From positions 1-38,638 of the forward strand of contig CAIRTW010000303.1 in assembly GCA_903881585.1 (NCBI GenBank): a DNA stretch of 38,638 bases. Reading direction: 5' to 3'. Of this stretch, positions 16,543-23,718 are shown piece after piece (positions within the stretch are counted from its first letter, which is position 1; every line of letters starts with the position of its first letter). The notes beneath the pieces were generated by a model. It was not told the DNA's origin, ran no database searches, and saw only the letters and a list, made by a program, of their open reading frames with translations. The translations under genes were made by a program, and so were the position numbers. This stretch comes from an uncultured Bacteroidota bacterium. GTDB lineage: Bacteria; Bacteroidota; Bacteroidia; Chitinophagales; Chitinophagaceae.

Positions 16543-17184
16543 ATACCTTTTTACAAAAAGCTGCTCAGCTTTCTTTATCCCATAACAATAAGGCAATCGG
16601 CCGGGGCTGTGAACGCCCATCTTGACTTGCTGTTGTACCGCAACCAGTTTCAACTGGCTACGAGTGATGCTATATACTCTGATGGCGACCGTTACCGGCC
16701 CGCAATAGCAGTGACGGATTACTTGCTGCCCTTCCTTCCGGGTGTAAAGACGGCGCTGGTATTGGGCGGCGGGCTGGCCAGTATGGTGTATGTATTGCGT
16801 GGCAAGGGCTTTGATCCTGCATTTACCATTGTGGAAAAAGACAAGGTGGTGCTGCGGCTGGCCATGGAATTGTTTGAGGCAACAAACACCCAGGCGAGTA
16901 TAACGCCTGTATGCACCGATGCACAGGCGTTTATGGAGCAGAATAAGGCCAGCTATGATCTTGTGTTCATTGATGTGTTTATGGGCAGGGTGGTGCCAGC
17001 GTTTGTCACAACTGCCGAATTCCTTTCTTGGTGCAAAGCTGGCCTTTCACCACATGGTCGGCTGGCGTTTAACTACATCATTAATGATGAGCAGGAATGG
17101 GAAAAAGTACAACAGGTTTTTGCCCGTATCTTCCCGGAGCATAGGGTGCTGGACCATGGGATAAACAGGATATTTGTGGTGTAA
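16543..17184 (+). CDS. Spermidine-synthase-like methyltransferase-fold protein
   Basis: The fold is that of spermidine synthase: YSDGDRYRPA early, the nucleotide-binding glycine motif TALVLGGGLASMVYVL, an acidic IVEKDKVV at the next strand end, and YDLVFIDVF for the catalytic aspartate region. The first formal start codon is GTG at 16609 (191 aa). Upstream of it the frame stays open back to a TAG at 16513 and encodes PFYKKLLSFLYPITI, which resembles the usual N-terminus of Bacteroidota homologues. I have therefore put the start at ATA 16543, an unusual codon; CTG 16561 or GTG 16609 are alternatives. The real substrate may not be a polyamine: many short homologues are uncharacterised. The gene converges with the membrane gene at 17194. 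Confidence 0.65.
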   Translation: MPFYKKLLSFLYPITIRQSAGAVNAHLDLLLYRNQFQLATSDAIYSDGDRYRPAIAVTDYLLPFLPGVKTALVLGGGLASMVYVLRGKGFDPAFTIVEKDKVVLRLAMELFEATNTQASITPVCTDAQAFMEQNKASYDLVFIDVFMGRVVPAFVTTAEFLSWCKAGLSPHGRLAFNYIINDEQEWEKVQQVFARIFPEHRVLDHGINRIFVV

Positions 17185-17193
17185 CGATATGCG

Positions 17194-18210
17194 CTACGAA
17201 AACATATTTATCCGCCTGTCCGTAACAATTATTCCTTTCTCCCCCAGCGCTTTGATCAATGCTACCCAGTCTTTTTCGCGCAATGTGGGTGCTGGATATA
17301 GTTTTTGCTCCCAGTGCAGCGGCACTATATACAGCGCGTTGTCTGTTTCCACGTAGATCTCTTTTATCTCCGTAAATAAGTACATGCTTTTGCGCCAGGG
17401 TATATTGTGTTTCTTTACCAGCAAATGACGGGGCGAGATTCCGAAATAATAAAGTGAGCTGGAAATACTGAAAAACAAGTTGAGTATTATTGGCGCGAAT
17501 GGCACAGCAAAGAAAAAACAGGATACTTTTATATCCCCACTTACAGGTGTAAAGGCAATAATAACAATTGCGATAAGTACAGAAATGCTAAACCATGCGA
17601 GCGCTCCGCGCAAAGACAGGAGTTGATATCCCTTGAAGTAAATAAAATCTTCAGCTCGCAGGTCAATACCTATTATTCCGGGGTCGCTGAATGTAACGGC
17701 CGGTTCTTTGTTGAGCACTACTCTTTGGAGAAAAGTTTTTACCTGCCATGCATTTACATAGTTGTCGTCGTAAATGAATTTCTTCTTACCATTCTTAAAT
17801 CGGAGTGTTGTGATTGGGTAGGAATTGCCAGAATAACCGTAGGAGGCATTCCCGCCTGAGAGGATGCTTAGTATTTGGATGAAGGTGCCGAATATGCTTG
17901 ATGATTGGTGAAGCCAGATCGGGGTTGAAACAGTATCGCTTATTTCTTCAAGGTCTTCCCAATTAAAAGTTTGCCAGTGATTGAACGTGATGCTACGTTC
18001 ATCAACGGTAAGAGAAGGCGTGAGGGTTATACACCTGATCGTAAAGTAAAAAATAAATAAAGAAATGAAACCGCCAATTAATACGGCCCATAATGTTTTT
18101 TCTAAACAGCCGGTGATAAGCAAAAATAAACCGAGCCCCCCGAAGGGAACAATCAGGATGGCTAGCCCTATCCAAAGCCCCCTCCTGTGTTTTAATTTTA
18201 TGGGTGTCAT
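17194..18210 (-). CDS. Membrane protein of unknown function
   Basis: I do not recognise this 338-aa protein. Four hydrophobic segments lie near residues 12-32, 38-58, 205-225 and 233-257, in two pairs. After each pair comes a soluble beta-rich stretch (DERSITFNHWQTFNWEDLEEIS near 75-95, and SPRHLLVKKHNIPWRKSMYLFTEIKEI in the last 80 residues). The repeated pattern of two membrane helices followed by a PH-like domain resembles bacterial PH-domain membrane proteins, but this is only an inference. It begins 11 bases after the stop of oxyR, so it is very likely in the oxyR operon. It ends 10 bases from the converging gene. Confidence 0.75.
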   Translation of the reverse strand: MTPIKLKHRRGLWIGLAILIVPFGGLGLFLLITGCLEKTLWAVLIGGFISLFIFYFTIRCITLTPSLTVDERSITFNHWQTFNWEDLEEISDTVSTPIWLHQSSSIFGTFIQILSILSGGNASYGYSGNSYPITTLRFKNGKKKFIYDDNYVNAWQVKTFLQRVVLNKEPAVTFSDPGIIGIDLRAEDFIYFKGYQLLSLRGALAWFSISVLIAIVIIAFTPVSGDIKVSCFFFAVPFAPIILNLFFSISSSLYYFGISPRHLLVKKHNIPWRKSMYLFTEIKEIYVETDNALYIVPLHWEQKLYPAPTLREKDWVALIKALGEKGIIVTDRRINMFS

Positions 18211-18221
18211 TTATAAGATCG

Positions 18222-19184
18222 CTACAGTTCCAGCTTCGCACTCTGTATGCGCAGCACCTTGCGGTTCTTTTTCTGAACACGCATTTTCTCCGGCACCAGT
18301 TTCAGTATCTCGTCCATGAGGCTTTGCAATACGGTCATGCGCACAAAGTGGCTGTTGGTGACCAGGCTTATTTCGCGCACCGGCTCTGGGGCTTCAAAAT
18401 ACCTGATTCGCTCTATCTGATCTTCGGTGAACTCCAATGTAGCCAGTTCAGGCAGTATGGTCATGCCGCCATTTTTCTCTACCATCCGGCGCAATGTTTC
18501 CACATTGCTGGACTCGTAGCGGTAGGGCCGTTCGGCCTGCAGTTTTTGTATCTGGTCACTGCAGAGGTTGATGATCTGGTTCCTCATACAGTGGCCTTCG
18601 TTGAGCAGCCATATGCGGTCCAGGGCAATGTCGGACGGTATGATCATACGCTTTTCGAGGGCCTTTTCATTATCTGCGAAATAGCCTACGAATGGTTCGT
18701 AGAACAATGGATATTCCTTTATGTCTTTCTCTTCCAGCGGGGTACTGAGCAGGGCTGCGTCTATCTCGTTATTGCGCAGTGCAGAGATGATCTGGTTGGT
18801 TTCCATTTCCTTCACCTGCAGCTTCATATCCGGATATGTTTTGGAATAATTTTCGAGCAGGCCGGGCAGTATGTTTGGCGCCACGGTGGGTATTGCAGCA
18901 AATTTGAAGACACCCGAAAGCGTTTTTTGCTGCCCTTGTATCAGCTCATGTACACGCTCGCACTCGGCAAGCACCACCTGCGACTGGTTGACGATGATGC
19001 TGCCCATATCTGTAATAGCTATAGGGTGTTTATTGCGATCAAATATCCTTACGCCCAGTTCGTCTTCCAGCTTCTGTATCTGCATACTGAGCGTGGGTTG
19101 TGTAACAAAGCATTTTTCTGCAGCCGCTACGAAACTTTTATAAGTAGCTACGGCCACCACGTATTCCAGTTGTGTAATAGTCAT
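18222..19184 (-). CDS. oxyR: Hydrogen peroxide sensor OxyR (LysR family)
   Basis: This 320-aa LysR-type regulator has a winged helix-turn-helix at about 1-60 (SFVAAAEKCFVTQPTLSMQIQKLE) and a periplasmic-binding-like sensor domain. The segment IPTVAPNILP at about 98-107 is typical of OxyR. Two cysteines fall at residues 199 and 208 in NEGHCMRNQIINLC, the same spacing and numbering as the redox pair of Escherichia coli OxyR. The start at 19184 is preferred over 19214: a strong promoter box lies at 19204-19211, so the longer form would begin inside the promoter. The likely targets, peroxidase or catalase genes, are not in this window; the cotranscribed neighbour is a membrane protein of unknown function. 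Confidence 0.93.
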   Translation of the reverse strand: MTITQLEYVVAVATYKSFVAAAEKCFVTQPTLSMQIQKLEDELGVRIFDRNKHPIAITDMGSIIVNQSQVVLAECERVHELIQGQQKTLSGVFKFAAIPTVAPNILPGLLENYSKTYPDMKLQVKEMETNQIISALRNNEIDAALLSTPLEEKDIKEYPLFYEPFVGYFADNEKALEKRMIIPSDIALDRIWLLNEGHCMRNQIINLCSDQIQKLQAERPYRYESSNVETLRRMVEKNGGMTILPELATLEFTEDQIERIRYFEAPEPVREISLVTNSHFVRMTVLQSLMDEILKLVPEKMRVQKKNRKVLRIQSAKLEL

Positions 19185-19203
19185 GAGGTAAGCAATTGAT
19201 GTA

Positions 19204-19235
19204 CAAACATACAATTTTAAAATTATATAGTCAAA
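19204..19235 (-). promoter_or_regulatory. oxyR promoter
   Basis: On the minus strand TTTG (19235-19232) is followed after 20 bases by TATGTTTG (19211-19204). This fits the Bacteroidota -33/-7 promoter very well. Transcription should begin near 19197, 13 bases before the ATG at 19184, giving a very short leader. Confidence 0.75.
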
Positions 19236-19241
19236 ATCTAT
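19227..19241. promoter_or_regulatory. Candidate OxyR binding half-site
   Basis: ATAGTCAAAATCTAT has the form ATAG-N7-CTAT known for OxyR half-sites and also the T-N11-A form of LysR sites. It covers the -33 element of the oxyR promoter, as expected for autorepression. An AATTTTAAAATT palindrome (19213-19224) lies in the spacer. Confidence 0.5.
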
Positions 19242-19340
19242 AGTTTGGATTGTTTCTTTCGGAGCAGAAAAAGGGTCTCATACAAGATCGCTCGTCTAGT
19301 TGCAGGCCAAGGGTATTGGGAATTCCGTGTTCCCCAAAAA

Positions 19341-19364
19341 AATAAATCGGGCGTATAATGCCCG
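19341..19364 (-). terminator. Intrinsic terminator of the SprB-repeat gene
   Basis: CGGGC and GCCCG (19348-19352 and 19360-19364) form a 5-bp GC stem with a 7-base loop. On the minus strand it is followed by ATTTATTTTTTT. It ends the transcript that runs leftward through the gene stopping at 19396. Confidence 0.75.
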
Positions 19365-19395
19365 CTTTACGCTGAAATAAAATAAAATCTCTGCT

Positions 19396-20241
19396 CTACC
19401 TGGAAACGGAGAAATGAACGGCTGTTTTTGAATCGCCGCCCGTTACCTTCAACATGTAATTACCATTTGCCAGGGCTGAGATACCGAACGTAACAAGCTG
19501 CTCATTTCCCTGCAATTTATGCTCTGCTACCTTGTTGCCCTGTATATCGAATATCTCAAGGCCACTGCCGTTAACTGGCCTGTTAAAGCTAACGTTGAGC
19601 TGATCCCTGGCAGGGCTGGGGTAAACGATGATGCCATTTGCCTCGGTGATCTCATTTGTTGAAGTAGTGACCGTGTGGGTGCCAGGTATTGCTACAAACA
19701 AACTATCGGTGTTAATACAATGGTTGTTATCTGTAACATTTACTGTCCACTCCAGGTAACATGCGTTGTAAAGCGTGTCGCCCGGAGATACGGAAGAACC
19801 TTCTGTGCTCCATAAATAGGCATATGGCGGAGTGCCACCGCTTGCAACAGCCCATAAAGTATTGGTGCAACCGCAGACCCCTCCACTCGTTGTTCGGAAA
19901 CAAGGCGGCACTACAATGCTGTCTATAAACACTGTAATGGGATCTGGTTCGCTGATAGTTATCGCTGATGATATCCTGCCGCCGTGAGCATCTCTTACTG
20001 TCACTGAATACACGCCAGCCGCAAGCCCGCTGGCTACAGCGCCAGAACCGATCGTGGCAGGCGTCCATACATATGTATAGGGCGGGAAGCCGCCGGAAGA
20101 GCTGACAATGGCGCTTCCGGTTGCATGGCCATTACATTTTGCATCATTGGTGGTGATGCTTACCGTTAAACTGCTTTGTCCTTTGCCTGTAAAGGGCAAA
20201 CAAAATAATGCGATAAAGGCAAAAAGACGGTATGTTTTCAT
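19396..20241 (-). CDS. Small SprB-repeat protein with type A T9SS sorting domain
   Basis: This 281-aa secreted protein has a signal peptide (about 1-22, ending TGKGQ). A SprB repeat follows: NDAKCNGHATGSAIVSSSGG, then PPYTYVWTP and a GVYSVTVRDAHG strand. A second, less regular repeat contains GGTPPYAYLWS and extra cysteines (PPCFRTTSGGVCGC). The last 75 residues are a type A sorting domain: IIVYPSPARDQLNVSF, LEIFDIQGNKV and LANGNYMLKV. SprB repeats are best known from gliding adhesins, but here only about two are present, so a small surface-bound or shed binding protein is more likely than a motility adhesin. It lies 49 bases after the C10 protease gene with no terminator between, so the two are probably cotranscribed. 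Confidence 0.85.
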   Translation of the reverse strand: MKTYRLFAFIALFCLPFTGKGQSSLTVSITTNDAKCNGHATGSAIVSSSGGFPPYTYVWTPATIGSGAVASGLAAGVYSVTVRDAHGGRISSAITISEPDPITVFIDSIVVPPCFRTTSGGVCGCTNTLWAVASGGTPPYAYLWSTEGSSVSPGDTLYNACYLEWTVNVTDNNHCINTDSLFVAIPGTHTVTTSTNEITEANGIIVYPSPARDQLNVSFNRPVNGSGLEIFDIQGNKVAEHKLQGNEQLVTFGISALANGNYMLKVTGGDSKTAVHFSVSR

Positions 20242-20290
20242 CTGGCATTTTTAAGAGATTATCAGTACCCGGCGCGTGTAAAAAATATTA

Positions 20291-23200
20291 CTACTGCTTA
20301 ATGATCTTGTAAACTTTAGTATCATTTATCCGAACCAGGTATACTCCGGCAGCAAACTGGTTTAAACTGATCGCTGTTTCGTTAGTGTTATATTGTCCTT
20401 TGAACATTTCCTGGCCCAGCAGGTTACTGATGACAACACTCTTAATTATGCCGGTAGAAGAAATGCTTATACTGCCCTGTGTGGGGTTAGGATATAAAGT
20501 GATTACCTCTGCACCTTCATTTACGTTATTTGCCAGCGTATTGCAGCGTATAACGGTAAGCGTTTTCTGCGTGGTATCGGAACCGCATAAGTTGGTAACA
20601 ATATAGATCACGGTGGCCGTACCTGCTGAAATACCGGTTACCACACCTGCTGATATAGATGCGTTGCTGTTTGTTGCCATCCATGTACCACCGGTTACCG
20701 GATCTGTCAGAGTAATACTGCCGCCGCCGATACAGGCGGTATCTGATCCGGCTATTGATCCTGCAGAAGGGAACTGCTCAAAAGTGACTGCCTTTGCAGT
20801 GTATACGGTTCCGCAGGTATTTGTAACAGAGTAAACGATACTGTCGGTACCGGCGGTAACACCAGTTACTATTCCGATACCGCTAACTGTAGCGACACCT
20901 GTAGTAGCACTGCTCCAAACACCGCCGGAAGCAGTATCTGTGACTGTTATAGGAGTGCCTAAACAAGCGCTTGATGCGGAACTGTTAATGGTGCCTGCTG
21001 ACGGGAATGTATTCGTGCTCACGTAAAACGGCAATGTAGAGAGCCCTGCGCCACAAGCGTTGGTAACGGTATATTGCACAACATCAGAACCTGTGCTGAG
21101 GCCGGTAACGGCGCCTGCAGCGCCTACAGACACTATGCCGGAACCTGCGCTGTTCCATGCACCACCTGCGGTAGCATCCGACAGTGTGATGGTTTGGCCG
21201 ATGCATACAGTGTCTATCCCTGAAATAGATGCCGGTGTAGGAAGAACAACAACGTTAAACACGGTTGACGTAACCGAAGTTCCGCAGCTGTTGGTAACTG
21301 AATATCTTATGGTGTCTGCACCTGGCGATAAACCAGAAACCACACCAGTGGAACCAACTGTTGCCAGGGCGGCGTTGGTGATGCTCCATGTGCCACCTGA
21401 AGCAGTATCAGACAAAGCGACAGAGCTTCCGGCGCAGACAGAGGTGCCGCCGGTTATCGTTCCTGCTACTGCTACGCAGGTAATGTTTATCAGGATCGGG
21501 TTCATGTAGTAATCACTGCTGGTGGTGTAGAAACTTCCGGAACTTCCGTATTGCTGCTGAATCTCCAAAGTATATAAACCGGGAGTTAAGGCCACACTGC
21601 TATTTGAAAAGGTGTAACTGTTGGATGCATAAGAAGCAATGCTTACCCCTGTATGTAGCTGTATTGTGAATGCCGCGCCGGTTGCTGTATTTATTAATAT
21701 CGCTTTCAGTGAGCCACTGAAGGTTCCCGAACCCTGGTTACCAACAGTAGTAGTAACGGAAATAGCGCTACCGGTAACTATAGAGTGGCTGCCTACATGG
21801 AGTGAATCGTATAAAACAATGTCGGTATCATTGATCACACCAACACTGGCGTAATTGATAAAAGTGCCATTATTTGCAACCGGAGTCCATAGGCCTGTTC
21901 CTGCAGGAGCATATGCAATACGGAGTCCGTTATAAATTTCGGGTGTTACGGCCCATGGCGTGCAGCTGAAGGTAAGCGCTGCGCTGCTGTCGCCGGCTGC
22001 TACAGATATGCCTGTCAGCGAGTCGATAATAGTAACCATGTTTGAACTGGTATCGAACAATTCCATACAGAGTGTGCCTGCAAACGCTGATGTGCCGGTA
22101 TTCTTTATTTTGGTAGTAAAGCTAAATGGCGTTCCATATGCCATAGGTGTGCTGGTAGTGGTCTTGAGGTGTGCCAGCATTTCTATGTTGCCCGGGTCTG
22201 AAGGGAAGCTGTCTGGTACTATGCCCATGATCACACCCTGGTCATAATTGAAGTTTCCGGCGCCGCCGCCTGTGCCCAGTGCGGGAGGTGCAAGATTATC
22301 CACCGTGTAATAGCCATTGCTTGCGCCGCTCCATCCCCAGTTAAAGTGGAACATATCGCCTGATGTTTCCCATCCGTCACAAACCCAGCAATGGCCGCCT
22401 ACTGATCCCTGGCCTTCATAAAGCATAGGGTGGTGCGCATTTAATTCCGTTTGCAGCATAGCGATCCATGCGGCTTCCGTTAAGCTGTCTATATTTACTG
22501 CGCCGTGATAATATTCGTCATCCGGGCCTTCGTAATAAGTACCAAGAGATCCATTCTGGATGCCGAAGCGAAGCACACTTTTCAATGAGGTCTTGTAGTG
22601 GAAGTAGGTCTGAAGTGCGTACTCGGCGGAGTTAACCCAAGGGGTTTCATAAAGATCTACATAAGATCCGCTTTCAGACGCAGTGTAAGACATATTTACG
22701 CTCACACCTGCAGCATACATGAGGGTAGCTACCGATGAGTTGGAACTGGTTAAAGGCATTGACGACCAGTTGAACGCGGTATTGCCGTAATTAAATGTGT
22801 TGGTTGATAATGATCCACCGGTGCCATCATAGTATGTATGCGAGCCGCAGCCAACTGTAGGCCAGTTCCAGAACTTCATAACCTGCGCCATTGCTGTTGC
22901 AACACAGCCAGTTACAGACAAGCCGCCCGAAGCGCCCGTGTTTGGGCAATAGGCATTGTATGGGGTGCCGCCGCCACCGTCCTGGTCCCAGGTAGTGGAT
23001 AAAAGCGGGGTTATAACGCCCAGGGAGCCAGCGCCAACGCTGTGGTGCGAATGAATGCCAGGCGCGGTTTCCAGGTCACTCCATTGTGCAGGAGTATGCA
23101 CTTTTGCAGGTACATTATTTTTCACCGCGGCGGTGATCTGGTTTTTATAGCCATCTATCCAGTCACGGGTGCTTGGCGACAGGTTGCTGATGTCAAAGGA

Positions 23201-23503
23201 AGAAGTATTGGAAAAAGCAAGTACGGGGATAATAATATCATCGCCCGATACCATCACAAATGCATTCTGGCCGTTAACGTTAAATACATAGTAGTCGTTT
23301 ATAGTGACACCGTTGACCACGGCAGTTGCAGTATAAGCAAGTGTAAGATCAGCAGCTGAGTTAACGCCTGTCACGTCTTTTGATATAAGGAAATTGGACC
23401 CTACTGTTTTGGCAGTATTTTCGCTAACTACAGCTCCGTGAACTGTAGCAGTCAATCCAATAAGGGTTAGAGTAGAAAATAAACGATTGATAAAGCGTCT
23501 CAT
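20291..23503 (-). CDS. Secreted C10 cysteine protease (streptopain type), T9SS cargo
   Basis: This 1070-aa protein has a signal peptide (about 1-24), then a propeptide of the Spi/C10 type (about 25-150). The catalytic domain has the nucleophile Cys200 in VTGCVATAMAQ and the general base His371 in GGHCWVCDGW, with the NWGWSG motif at about 388-393. These are the streptopain/interpain residues, so the protease should be active. Beyond about residue 450 come beta-sandwich regions and then four or five repeats of about 75 residues with the pattern C-x-G, L-x-D, GG-x-W, V-x-G(L/I). The end is a type A sorting domain (LYPNPTQGSISIS to VYLVRINDTKVYKIIKQ). It is predicted to act outside the cell on protein substrates. 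A TACTTTTG box (23527-23520) lies just upstream. Confidence 0.93.
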   Translation of the reverse strand: MRRFINRLFSTLTLIGLTATVHGAVVSENTAKTVGSNFLISKDVTGVNSAADLTLAYTATAVVNGVTINDYYVFNVNGQNAFVMVSGDDIIIPVLAFSNTSSFDISNLSPSTRDWIDGYKNQITAAVKNNVPAKVHTPAQWSDLETAPGIHSHHSVGAGSLGVITPLLSTTWDQDGGGGTPYNAYCPNTGASGGLSVTGCVATAMAQVMKFWNWPTVGCGSHTYYDGTGGSLSTNTFNYGNTAFNWSSMPLTSSNSSVATLMYAAGVSVNMSYTASESGSYVDLYETPWVNSAEYALQTYFHYKTSLKSVLRFGIQNGSLGTYYEGPDDEYYHGAVNIDSLTEAAWIAMLQTELNAHHPMLYEGQGSVGGHCWVCDGWETSGDMFHFNWGWSGASNGYYTVDNLAPPALGTGGGAGNFNYDQGVIMGIVPDSFPSDPGNIEMLAHLKTTTSTPMAYGTPFSFTTKIKNTGTSAFAGTLCMELFDTSSNMVTIIDSLTGISVAAGDSSAALTFSCTPWAVTPEIYNGLRIAYAPAGTGLWTPVANNGTFINYASVGVINDTDIVLYDSLHVGSHSIVTGSAISVTTTVGNQGSGTFSGSLKAILINTATGAAFTIQLHTGVSIASYASNSYTFSNSSVALTPGLYTLEIQQQYGSSGSFYTTSSDYYMNPILINITCVAVAGTITGGTSVCAGSSVALSDTASGGTWSITNAALATVGSTGVVSGLSPGADTIRYSVTNSCGTSVTSTVFNVVVLPTPASISGIDTVCIGQTITLSDATAGGAWNSAGSGIVSVGAAGAVTGLSTGSDVVQYTVTNACGAGLSTLPFYVSTNTFPSAGTINSSASSACLGTPITVTDTASGGVWSSATTGVATVSGIGIVTGVTAGTDSIVYSVTNTCGTVYTAKAVTFEQFPSAGSIAGSDTACIGGGSITLTDPVTGGTWMATNSNASISAGVVTGISAGTATVIYIVTNLCGSDTTQKTLTVIRCNTLANNVNEGAEVITLYPNPTQGSISISSTGIIKSVVISNLLGQEMFKGQYNTNETAISLNQFAAGVYLVRINDTKVYKIIKQ

Positions 23504-23640
23504 TTGTATGGTTTTTTTTCAAAAGTAGATAAAAAGATTGTTATATTATGTATTTGGAAAAATATTTTATTTCGCTGTAATTTACCCCTGAAATGTTTTG
23601 TTTCGCCCCTGAATTTCAACTTATTAGAGCCAAAAAATGG

Positions 23641-23676
23641 AAAAAAAAGAGGCTGCCAGGTTTTCCCTGCAGCCTC
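23641..23676 (-). terminator. Intrinsic terminator of the 977-aa protein gene
   Basis: GAGGCTGC (23649-23656) pairs with GCAGCCTC (23669-23676). Three more inner pairs (AGG/CCT) follow after a bulged base. On the minus strand a run of eight T follows. This is a strong intrinsic terminator 43 bases beyond the stop at 23719. Confidence 0.88.
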
Positions 23677-23718
23677 AGAATTATCTAAATCCAGATCCGG
23701 GAATTTCCCGTTAGCCTA

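Noticed and set aside
18204-19199. 331-codon open frame on the plus strand
   Set aside because: It is the exact antisense of oxyR and shows no family features.
19185-19214. Upstream start for oxyR
   Set aside because: It would lie within the promoter -7 element.
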